DNA of 14,672 nt from an uncultured Hyphomicrobiales bacterium. GTDB taxonomy: Bacteria > Pseudomonadota > Alphaproteobacteria > Rhizobiales > Aestuariivirgaceae. Shown piece by piece: positions 7,471-14,672 of this stretch. The DNA lies in NCBI GenBank assembly GCA_903930095.1, contig CAIYXE010000565.1, positions 1 through 14,672 on the forward strand, in the 5' to 3' direction. The position numbers were made by a program, and so were the translations under genes. A model generated the notes under the pieces. The model was not told where the DNA came from, searched no databases, and saw only the letters and a program-made list of their open reading frames with translations. How positions within the stretch are numbered: position 1 is the stretch's first letter; each line of letters begins with the position of its first letter.

Positions 7471-7505
7471 GTTTCGGCATCTATCGAACTGGAATATATC
7501 GGATC
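7458..7505 (+). promoter_or_regulatory. Operator-like array: three 15-bp direct repeats within an inverted repeat
   Basis: Three consecutive 15-bp units (7461-7475, 7476-7490, 7491-7505) share the pattern GNNATNTATCG, so TATCG recurs with exact 15-bp spacing at 7467, 7482 and 7497. A perfect 10-bp inverted repeat (TCCGATATAT at 7458-7467, ATATATCGGA at 7494-7503) spans the array, and CGATATATATCG (7460-7471) is itself a palindrome. The array ends 9 bp before the padR start codon. PadR repressors usually bind palindromic AT-rich sites and control their own operon, so this is the best candidate for the PadR binding site. The link to PadR is inferred. Confidence 0.6.
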
Positions 7506-7514
7506 GTAATTGAC

Positions 7515-8051
7515 ATGAACGTCAGGACGCTCTGCCTCGGCATCCTCTCCACCGGAGAGGCTTCGGGCTACGAGATCAAGAAGGACATTGAGGAGGGGCT
7601 TTTCAGCCACTTTATCGATGCCAGCTTCGGATCGATCTATCCCGCGCTGACACAACTTGCAGGTGAAGGTCTGGTCACTGTCAGGGCGGAGGAGCAGTCC
7701 GGCAGGCCAGACAAGAAGGTCTATGCGATCACCCCCAAGGGCCACGATGCGCTGGCCCGTGTGATTTCGGTCGTGCCCGGGCGCGACAAGTTCAAGTCCG
7801 AATTCCTGTTCCAGATGCTGCTGCAGCAGTATATCACGCCCGAATTGATGCGGGCCGCGATTGACAAGCAGATTGCTGACCTCGAAGGCGATCTCGCACG
7901 TATAGATGAATGCCGACGCGCCGAGCAGCCCCTCGCCGGGGCTCGCTTCGTGGCGGATTACGGTGAGGCGGTGCTGAGCGCAGGCCTCCGCGTACTGAAG
8001 GAAAAGAAGGCCGAACTCCTGCTGGCTCTCCCGCAGCAGGCGGCAGAATAG
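7515..8051 (+). CDS. PadR family transcriptional regulator
   Basis: This 178-residue regulator has the N-terminal PadR winged helix-turn-helix: CLGILSTGEASGYEIKKDI (7-25), FGSIYPALTQLAGEGLV (38-54) and the wing RPDKKVYAITPKG (64-76). The C-terminal half (about 90-170) is a helical PadR_C (Vir_act_alpha_C) dimerisation domain. I chose the start at 7515 because the conserved domain begins immediately; the frame is open upstream to 7290 but encodes only intergenic and livH-overlapping sequence. There is no strong Shine-Dalgarno site (only a GGA about 11 nt upstream), so translation may be weak. PadR proteins commonly repress adjacent drug-efflux or stress genes and lose DNA binding on meeting an aromatic or drug ligand. 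The membrane fusion gene follows after 18 bp, so this is very likely the operon's autoregulator. Confidence 0.92.
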   Translation: MNVRTLCLGILSTGEASGYEIKKDIEEGLFSHFIDASFGSIYPALTQLAGEGLVTVRAEEQSGRPDKKVYAITPKGHDALARVISVVPGRDKFKSEFLFQMLLQQYITPELMRAAIDKQIADLEGDLARIDECRRAEQPLAGARFVADYGEAVLSAGLRVLKEKKAELLLALPQQAAE

Positions 8052-8069
8052 AACTGGGACCCGAACAAC

Positions 8070-9215
8070 ATGATACGCCGTATTCTTTATCTCCTGCTCT
8101 CAACCGTGATCCTTGGCGGACTGGGCAGTGCCATCGCCTTCTACGCATTCGACTTCAAGCCGAAGATGCTGGCGGAAGTTATTCTGGGCGCCCCCGTACC
8201 GCCTGAGACGGTCTCGGCCGAGGCGGCGCGCACCGACACGTGGCAGCCGCAGATTTCGGGCATCGGCACGCTCACCGCCTTCCAGGGCATCGACATCACG
8301 CCGCAGGTCGGCGGCATCGTCACGGAAGTGAACTTCGTGTCGGGTGAGGACGTGCCCAAGGGCAAGCTGCTCGTGAAGCTCGACGCCCAGACCGAGGAGG
8401 CCGACATGCGTTCGATCCTGGCCGAACTCGCCAATACCGACATGGATCTGATCCGCCGCGAGGCGCTGGCCGCCAAGGGCGTGGTGGCGCGCACGGAACT
8501 CGACTCGCTGAAGACCCGCAAGCGCGTTCTTGAAGCCACGCTCGACCGCCGCCGTGCGGAAATTGCACAGAAATTCATCTACGCGCCGTGGGACGGCCGC
8601 GTCGGCCTCAAGGACATCGCGCTCGGCAGCTATCTGGCGCCCGGTCAGAAGATCGTCTGGCTGCAGAAGATCGACCCCGTCTACGTCGATTTCACCGTGC
8701 CGGAGACGGACTATGGGCGCATCGCGCTGGGCCAGAAGGTGACTGCAATCTTCAATGCCTACCCGGGCGAGAGTTTCACCGGCAGGATCGCCACGACCGA
8801 CGCGCGCGTCTCCGACACCAGCCGGATGATCACGGTGCGGGCCGAGATCGCCAACCCGGACAAGAAACTGGTGCCCGGCATGTATGCCAGCGTGCTGATC
8901 GATGCGGGCGCGACCGAGCAGGTCATCACCGTGCCGCAGACGGCGGTGACCTTTTCGCTCTACGGCGACAACGTCTTCGTCGTGAACACGGTGAAGGCCA
9001 CCGACAAGGACGGCAAGGAGATTGAGGAGCGCGTGATCGAGCGGCGCTTCGTCAAGACCGGCCCGGTGCGCGAGGGCCGCGTGGCGATTGAAAGCGGTCT
9101 GAAGCCGGGAGACCAGGTGGTGACCGCCGGGCAGAACAAGATCGACCAGGGCAGCAAGGTGGTGATCGACAATTCGATCGCCCTCAAGCTGCGCGACACG
9201 AACACCATCCAGTAA
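8070..9215 (+). CDS. RND efflux periplasmic adaptor (membrane fusion protein)
   Basis: This 381-residue HlyD/AcrA-type adaptor links the inner-membrane RND pump to an outer-membrane channel. An N-terminal membrane anchor covers about residues 5-26, with no lipobox cysteine, so it is probably not a lipoprotein. The barrel-sandwich hybrid halves lie at about 64-105 (GIGTLTAFQGIDITPQVGG) and 170-200 (IYAPWDGRVGL, GSYLAPG). Between them is a short alpha-hairpin (about 108-168). The beta-barrel spans about 203-280 (VYVDFTVPE, RMITVRAEIANPD, LVPGMYASV), with a membrane-proximal domain to the end. The ribosome site is weak (GGGA about 12 nt upstream), so coupling to padR is possible. The RND gene follows 12 bp later. 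Confidence 0.93.
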   Translation: MIRRILYLLLSTVILGGLGSAIAFYAFDFKPKMLAEVILGAPVPPETVSAEAARTDTWQPQISGIGTLTAFQGIDITPQVGGIVTEVNFVSGEDVPKGKLLVKLDAQTEEADMRSILAELANTDMDLIRREALAAKGVVARTELDSLKTRKRVLEATLDRRRAEIAQKFIYAPWDGRVGLKDIALGSYLAPGQKIVWLQKIDPVYVDFTVPETDYGRIALGQKVTAIFNAYPGESFTGRIATTDARVSDTSRMITVRAEIANPDKKLVPGMYASVLIDAGATEQVITVPQTAVTFSLYGDNVFVVNTVKATDKDGKEIEERVIERRFVKTGPVREGRVAIESGLKPGDQVVTAGQNKIDQGSKVVIDNSIALKLRDTNTIQ

Positions 9216-9227
9216 GGGCCAAGCGGC

Positions 9228-12200
9228 ATGCATTTCACCGACATTTTCGTGAAGCGCCCGGTCCTGGCGACCGTGGTGAGCCTTCTGATCCTGCTGGCGG
9301 GCCTTCAGGCGATCTTCCAGCTGCCCATCCGCCAGTTCCCCGAGGTGTCTGACACCAAGATCGAGATCACCACCGTCTATCCCGGCGCCAATGCCGACCA
9401 GATCAAGGGGTTCATCACCACGCCCCTGCAGCAGGCCGTGGCCTCGACCGAGGGCGTGGACATCATCGAGTCCCGCTCTTCCCAGAACGTCTCGACCATC
9501 ACGCTGAAGCTTCGCCTGGATGCCGACGCCGACCGGGCTCTTGCGGACGTTCTCTCCAAGGTGAACGAAGTCAAGGGTGTGCTTCCCGAGGAGTCGAACG
9601 ACCCGGTGGTGAAACGCACCACGGGTGCGGGCTTCGCGCTGATGTACATCAGCTTCAAGTCAGAGCAGATGTCGGCGCCGCAGATTTCCGACTATCTCGA
9701 CCGCGTGGTCAAGCCCAAGCTGCAGGCCATCAACGGCGTGGCGTCCGCCGAGATCCTCGGTGGATCGACCTTCGCGATGCGTGTCTGGCTTGATCCGGAG
9801 AAGATGGCCTCGCTTGGCATCACCCCGCTCGACATCCGCCAGGCACTGGCCGCCAACAATTTCACCACGGCGGCGGGTGAGGTGAAGTCGGACTTCACCC
9901 AGCAGAACATCAACGCCCAGACGTCGCTGGAGACGCCGGAGCAGTTCGAGAACCTCGTCGTCGCCACGCGCGACGGGGCGGTGATCCGGCTGGGCCAGGT
10001 TGCAAGCGTCGACCTTGGCCCCGAGAACTACAATTCGACCTCCGCATTCGACGGCCTCAAGGCCGTATTCATGGGCATCCAGACGACGCCCGACGCCAAT
10101 CCGCTCACGGTCATCGCGCAGGTGCGTGAGGCCATGCCCGAGGTTCAGCGCATGCTGCCCTCTGGACTTGAGGCGGACATCGCTTATGACGCGACCGAAT
10201 TCATCAATGCCTCGATCTGGGAAGTGGGCAAGACGCTGATCGAGGCCGGCCTCATCGTCATCGTCGTGATCTTCCTGTTTCTCGGCAACATCCGCTCCAC
10301 CATCATCCCCGTGGTCACGATCCCGCTCTCGCTCATCGGCGTGGCTTTGGTGCTAGTGGCCTTCGGCTATTCGATCAACCTGCTGACGCTGCTGGCGCTT
10401 GTGCTGGCCATCGGCCTCGTGGTCGACGATGCGATCGTGGTGGTGGAGAACATCCACCGCCACATCGAGGAGGGGATGAAACCCTTTGACGCGGCGATCA
10501 AGGGCGCGCGCGAGATCACCGGCCCGGTCATCGCCATGACCATCACGCTGGCCGCGGTCTACGCGCCGATCGGGTTCACGGCGGGTCTCACCGGCGCCCT
10601 GTTCCGCGAATTCGCATTCACGCTGGCGGGTGCGGTTATCGTATCGGGCATCGTCGCGCTGACGCTGTCGCCGATGATGACCTCCAAGATGCTGAAGCCC
10701 CATGCCGAGCTCTCCTGGTTCGGCCGGCTGGTGGAGCGCGTCTTCGGAGGCCTGCAGCGCTTCTATCGCCGCCGCCTGGACGGCACGATCAAGCAGCGCG
10801 CCGTCTTCGCCTGGATTGCGGTGCTGACGATCGGCCTGTCAGCCGTGCTCTACAACGCCATCAACCGGGAACTGGCGCCGGCCGAGGACCAGGGCGTGCT
10901 CTTCGCCTTCGTCGGGGCGCCCGAGCACACCAATCTCGACTACCTCACCACCTATACGGACGAGCTGACCAAGACCATGCTCGCCGTTCCCGAGAAGCAG
11001 AACCTCTTCGCCATCAACGGGTTTCCCAACCCGCAGTCGGCCTTCATGGGTCTCATCCTCAAGCCCTGGGGCGAGCGTGACCGCTCCGACCTTTCGGTGA
11101 TGGGCGAGCTCCAGCCCAAGTTCAAGTCGGTCTCCGGCGTCAACATCTTTGCGACCGCGCCATCGGCCATTCCGGTCGGCGCCGGTGAGCTTCCGGTCGA
11201 GTTCGTCCTCACCTATCCGGGCGACTACACGCGGCTTGCCGACGTGCTGGACAAGCTTGACGCGGAGGCGAAGAAGAGCGGCCTGTTCATCTTCACCAAC
11301 GCCGACCTGCGCTTCCAGACGCCGCAGGTGGAACTGGTCGTCGACAAGGACCGCGCCAACCGGCTGGGCGTCACCATGCAGGACGTGGGCGCGACGCTTG
11401 CGACACTGCTGGGCGGCAACAACGTCAACCGCTTCACGGTGGACGGGCGCAGCTACCAGGTGATCCCGCAAGTGCCGCGCACCGAGCGCGAGTCGGTCGA
11501 CCAGATCCTCAGCTTCCGGGTGCGCGCGGCGGATGGCACCATGGTGCCGCTCGGCGCCTTCACCACGGTCTCGCAGACGGTGCAGCCCAACGGGCTCGCC
11601 ACCTTCCAGCAGCTGAACTCCGCCATGCTCTCGGGCGTGCCTTTCCCCGGCCGCACCATCGGCGAGGGCATCGCGTTCCTGCAGCAGAAGGCAGACGAGA
11701 TCATGCCGCAGGGCATGGCCTATGACTTCAAGGGCGAAAGCCGCCAGTTCGTGAAGGAGGGCAACACGCTGGCCGTCACCTTCGCCGTGGCGCTGCTGCT
11801 GATCTACCTGGTGCTCGCGGCCCAGTTCGAGAGCTTCCGCGACCCGTTCATCATCCTCATCGGACTGCCCGCCACGGTGTTCGGCGCGCTTTTCGTGCTG
11901 TTCATCCTCGGCGAGGTCAATGGCGCGATGATGAACAACCCCCCCATAAACCTGGGTTCGGGCACCATCAACATCTATACCCAGATCGGCCTCGTGACGC
12001 TGATCGGCCTCATCGCCAAGCACGGCATCCTGATGGTGGAGTTTGCCAACAAGCTGCAGGAGACCAAGGGCTACGACAAGAACACGGCCATCAAGGAGGC
12101 CGCAGCCGTTCGCCTCAGGCCCATCCTGATGACGACCGCCGCCATGGTAATCGGCGTGGTGCCGCTGCTTATCGCGGATGGCGCGGGCGCCAGGAGCCGC

Positions 12201-12398
12201 TTTGACATCGGCGTCGTGATCGCGGCGGGGATGACCATCGGCACGCTGTTCACGCTGTTCATCACACCCGCGGTCTATTCCTACGTGGCGCGCGACCGGC
12301 GGCACATGCATGACGCCGAGAATGCCTCGGACGTGCTGGGCCCGCCGGTCTCAGCGCCCGCCAATGACGCGGGGCTGATACCCAAGGCGGCAGAGTAG
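9228..12398 (+). CDS. RND family multidrug efflux permease (HAE1 type)
   Basis: This 1056-residue inner-membrane proton/drug antiporter matches AcrB/MexF-type pumps (about 1030-1060). It begins MHFTDIFVKRPVLATVVSLL with the first membrane helix, followed by the porter-domain sequence LPIRQFPEVSDTKIEITTVYPGA. The TM4 proton-relay aspartates are D400 and D401 in GLVVDDAIVVVENI, and the TM10 lysine is K931 in GLIAKHGILMVEF, matching D407, D408 and K940 of AcrB. The two halves show the usual internal duplication (large periplasmic loops after TM1 and TM7). It lies 12 bp after the adaptor gene with AAGGG upstream. Intact key residues suggest a working pump; the substrate cannot be assigned. Heavy-metal (HME) pumps are less likely given the HAE-like N terminus. 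No outer-membrane factor follows in the window. Confidence 0.94.
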   Translation: MHFTDIFVKRPVLATVVSLLILLAGLQAIFQLPIRQFPEVSDTKIEITTVYPGANADQIKGFITTPLQQAVASTEGVDIIESRSSQNVSTITLKLRLDADADRALADVLSKVNEVKGVLPEESNDPVVKRTTGAGFALMYISFKSEQMSAPQISDYLDRVVKPKLQAINGVASAEILGGSTFAMRVWLDPEKMASLGITPLDIRQALAANNFTTAAGEVKSDFTQQNINAQTSLETPEQFENLVVATRDGAVIRLGQVASVDLGPENYNSTSAFDGLKAVFMGIQTTPDANPLTVIAQVREAMPEVQRMLPSGLEADIAYDATEFINASIWEVGKTLIEAGLIVIVVIFLFLGNIRSTIIPVVTIPLSLIGVALVLVAFGYSINLLTLLALVLAIGLVVDDAIVVVENIHRHIEEGMKPFDAAIKGAREITGPVIAMTITLAAVYAPIGFTAGLTGALFREFAFTLAGAVIVSGIVALTLSPMMTSKMLKPHAELSWFGRLVERVFGGLQRFYRRRLDGTIKQRAVFAWIAVLTIGLSAVLYNAINRELAPAEDQGVLFAFVGAPEHTNLDYLTTYTDELTKTMLAVPEKQNLFAINGFPNPQSAFMGLILKPWGERDRSDLSVMGELQPKFKSVSGVNIFATAPSAIPVGAGELPVEFVLTYPGDYTRLADVLDKLDAEAKKSGLFIFTNADLRFQTPQVELVVDKDRANRLGVTMQDVGATLATLLGGNNVNRFTVDGRSYQVIPQVPRTERESVDQILSFRVRAADGTMVPLGAFTTVSQTVQPNGLATFQQLNSAMLSGVPFPGRTIGEGIAFLQQKADEIMPQGMAYDFKGESRQFVKEGNTLAVTFAVALLLIYLVLAAQFESFRDPFIILIGLPATVFGALFVLFILGEVNGAMMNNPPINLGSGTINIYTQIGLVTLIGLIAKHGILMVEFANKLQETKGYDKNTAIKEAAAVRLRPILMTTAAMVIGVVPLLIADGAGARSRFDIGVVIAAGMTIGTLFTLFITPAVYSYVARDRRHMHDAENASDVLGPPVSAPANDAGLIPKAAE

Positions 12399-12399
12399 G

Positions 12400-13602
12400 T
12401 CAGTCGTTCGCCGTCATTGTCAGTCCGAGCCGTGTGATGGCCTCGCCCGGCTTGTTCGGGTCCATGGCGGAGAGCTGTGCGACGCTCAGCGCCGTGGCGG
12501 GCTTTGCGGTGATGGTGAGGGACTTGGGATCCGCGAAGAATGCGCTCACCGCCGCCATGGCCTGCTGCGCGAAGGCCTCGTTCTGGAACTGCACGAGAGA
12601 GAGTTGCACCATGGGGCCGATCGAGGCACGGAGCGTCTTTTCATCCATGCCGTTCATGGCCGCGGCCATGGGCATCAGCCTGTTCACCAGCGACTGATCC
12701 TCGAAGCGCAGGCTGGCGCCGTTGAGCAGGACCTGCTGCATCTGCGGCAGCAGGGCGTCATAATCCGGCTCCTTGCCCTCGGTGTGGGCGCTCAGCAACT
12801 GGGCATAGACCGCCAGCGGAATATCCGCAAAGCCCGCGCCGAAGCTGAGTTTCGCGATGTCGCGGCCATTGATGCCGAGATCGAAGCGGTAGCTCACCTT
12901 CTCGCCGTCCAGCTTCATGTCGCCCATGGTGGTGAGGTCGAGGTTGAGGCTGGTGTAGCCAAGCTGCTTCAGCAGGCCGCCCTGGTCCACCAGCGCAAGT
13001 GCTGATTCCGGAATGGCAATGTTGTTGACGTTCACGTTGAATTTGCCTGCGCCGGTGTTGGGATCTCCGTCCCACGTGCTCTGCACGCCGTCGACCGAGA
13101 TCGCCTGGCCCCCGGCGGTGAGATTGATCTTGCCGCTGCTGATCTTGCGGGCGAAGGAGGACGTGGCCAGCAGCTGATCCACCGGCGTGGGATTGTCGCC
13201 CAGCGCGCGGATGTACCAGCCCTCCGCGCTGGACTGGGGAACGGAGATGCTGAAGCCGCTCTCGCCGCTCACCTCGATCGAGATGTTGCTGAAACTCGCC
13301 TGTTCGATCTGGTAAAGTGACTGGCCTTGCTCGCTGATGCCGGAGAAAACCGCCTCGCCCATCTTCAGGTTGAGGCCCGGCGAAGCGCCGTTGGCGGGCA
13401 CTGCCAGCGTGAGATTGGTGATCGTGGTGTTGCCGTTGCCGTCGGTCGTGATGCCCTCATGAGCGTGCTTGCCCGACATCTGCCGCTCGAGATTGGTGAG
13501 GAATGCCTGCACCGCAGGCGGCGCCTCCTCTGCCTGAGAGAGGCCGGGGAGGGCTGTTGAGGCGATGAGGGCGAGGGCAAACAACTTGTGGACGGATCGC
13601 AT
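12400..13602 (-). CDS. Exported protein of unknown function, 400 residues
   Basis: I do not recognise a named family. The N terminus (MRSVHKLFALALIASTALPG) is a clear signal peptide, probably cleaved after LSQA at residue 24. The mature part of about 376 residues contains no cysteine. Its first half is rich in alternating beta-type strands with Asn, Thr, Ser and Gly (NTTITNLTLAVP, INLTAGGQAISVDGV, FNVNVNNIAIP), and the later part is more helical (about 270-375, with GASLRFEDQSLVNRLM). This is loosely reminiscent of periplasmic DUF945/YdgA- or AsmA-like beta proteins, but that is only an impression. I chose the start at 13602 because GGAG lies 6 nt upstream and the signal peptide begins there; the frame opens 14 codons earlier. 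It ends one base from the RND pump stop and diverges from the L,D-transpeptidase gene, hinting at an envelope role. Confidence 0.75.
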   Translation of the reverse strand: MRSVHKLFALALIASTALPGLSQAEEAPPAVQAFLTNLERQMSGKHAHEGITTDGNGNTTITNLTLAVPANGASPGLNLKMGEAVFSGISEQGQSLYQIEQASFSNISIEVSGESGFSISVPQSSAEGWYIRALGDNPTPVDQLLATSSFARKISSGKINLTAGGQAISVDGVQSTWDGDPNTGAGKFNVNVNNIAIPESALALVDQGGLLKQLGYTSLNLDLTTMGDMKLDGEKVSYRFDLGINGRDIAKLSFGAGFADIPLAVYAQLLSAHTEGKEPDYDALLPQMQQVLLNGASLRFEDQSLVNRLMPMAAAMNGMDEKTLRASIGPMVQLSLVQFQNEAFAQQAMAAVSAFFADPKSLTITAKPATALSVAQLSAMDPNKPGEAITRLGLTMTAND

Positions 13603-13647
13603 GGTGGCTCCTGCGCAGTGGACGAATGGCTTTTGCCCGAGCATAGG

Positions 13648-13665
13648 TGAACGTCACATGAACGT
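13648..13665. repeat. Two TGAACGT direct repeats 11 bp apart in a divergent promoter region
   Basis: TGAACGT occurs at 13648-13654 and 13659-13665, in phase by 11 bp (one helical turn). The region lies between the divergent exported-protein and L,D-transpeptidase genes. Direct half-sites at this spacing are typical of OmpR/PhoB-class response regulators, but two 7-mers alone are weak evidence. Confidence 0.35.
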
Positions 13666-13739
13666 AAATGCAATTGCCTGACACGGCGAACTTTGCTGAA
13701 AGGCGGCCATTGCGGGACTCTGGAAAGATAGGAATAGGA

Positions 13740-14612
<873 letters not shown>

Positions 14613-14641
14613 GCGCACAGTCCAAAGACCAATCGAACGCG

Positions 14642-14670
14642 AAAGGGCCGCACCATGGTGCGGCCCTTTT
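14642..14670 (+). terminator. Palindromic Rho-independent terminator after the L,D-transpeptidase
   Basis: Positions 14642-14669 form a perfect 28-nt palindrome (AAAGGGCCGCACC arm and its complement around a central AT), folding into a strong GC-rich hairpin that ends in TTTT. It lies 29 bp after the stop codon. The A-run at the other side means it could also terminate transcription arriving from beyond the right edge. Confidence 0.85.
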
Positions 14671-14672
14671 CT

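Noticed and set aside
7290..7514. Upstream extension of padR starting at 7290
   Set aside because: It would overlap the livH start and read through the promoter and operator; the conserved PadR domain begins exactly at the 7515 start.
8100..9233. Minus-strand open frame of 377 codons opposite the membrane fusion protein
   Set aside because: Shadow of the adaptor gene, with the same biased composition and no ribosome site or domain pattern.
10839..12311. Minus-strand open frame of 490 codons opposite the RND pump
   Set aside because: It lies wholly within a full-length pump gene with all key residues; its His/Arg/Glu/Asp-rich translation resembles no protein family.

Overview
The window is a gene-dense, GC-rich stretch of about 14.7 kb. 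It most likely comes from an alphaproteobacterium, tentatively of the Hyphomicrobiales type, judging from codon usage, the liv gene layout and the style of the L,D-transpeptidase. I found no RNA genes, insertion sequences, phage genes or CRISPR arrays. No gene-free stretch exceeds about 190 bp.

Positions 1-7327 lie on the minus strand. Read in the direction of transcription, a complete branched-chain amino acid (LIV/HAAT-type) ABC transporter runs livH - livM - livG - livF - a small membrane protein (DUF6867-like) - periplasmic binding protein A - [terminator] - periplasmic binding protein B. A 78-residue stand-alone Lrp/AsnC ligand-sensing (RAM) domain protein and the first 55 codons of purB (adenylosuccinate lyase) follow. 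The transporter genes overlap or nearly touch (livH/livM 2 nt apart, livM/livG sharing 1 nt, livG/livF overlapping by 4 nt), so they should form one operon. The two binding proteins are diverged paralogues.

Positions 7328-7514 are a divergent intergenic region. It carries a candidate promoter for livH and, just before the padR start codon, an AT-rich array of three 15-bp direct repeats framed by a 10-bp inverted repeat, which is a strong candidate operator.

Positions 7515-12398 (plus strand) form a padR - membrane fusion protein - RND pump operon, a self-regulated efflux module without an outer-membrane channel gene.

Positions 12400-13602 (minus strand) encode a 400-residue exported protein of unknown function whose stop codon lies one base from the pump's stop. 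Divergent from it, 13740-14612 (plus strand) encodes an L,D-transpeptidase with a charged hendecad-repeat helix between signal peptide and catalytic domain, closed by a strong palindromic terminator.

Most of the window is conventional. The less ordinary parts are the padR operator array, the relocated cysteines in binding protein A, the RAM-only sensor beside the transporter, the unassigned exported protein and the helical stalk of the L,D-transpeptidase. I do not see convincing evidence for a wholly new multi-gene system.
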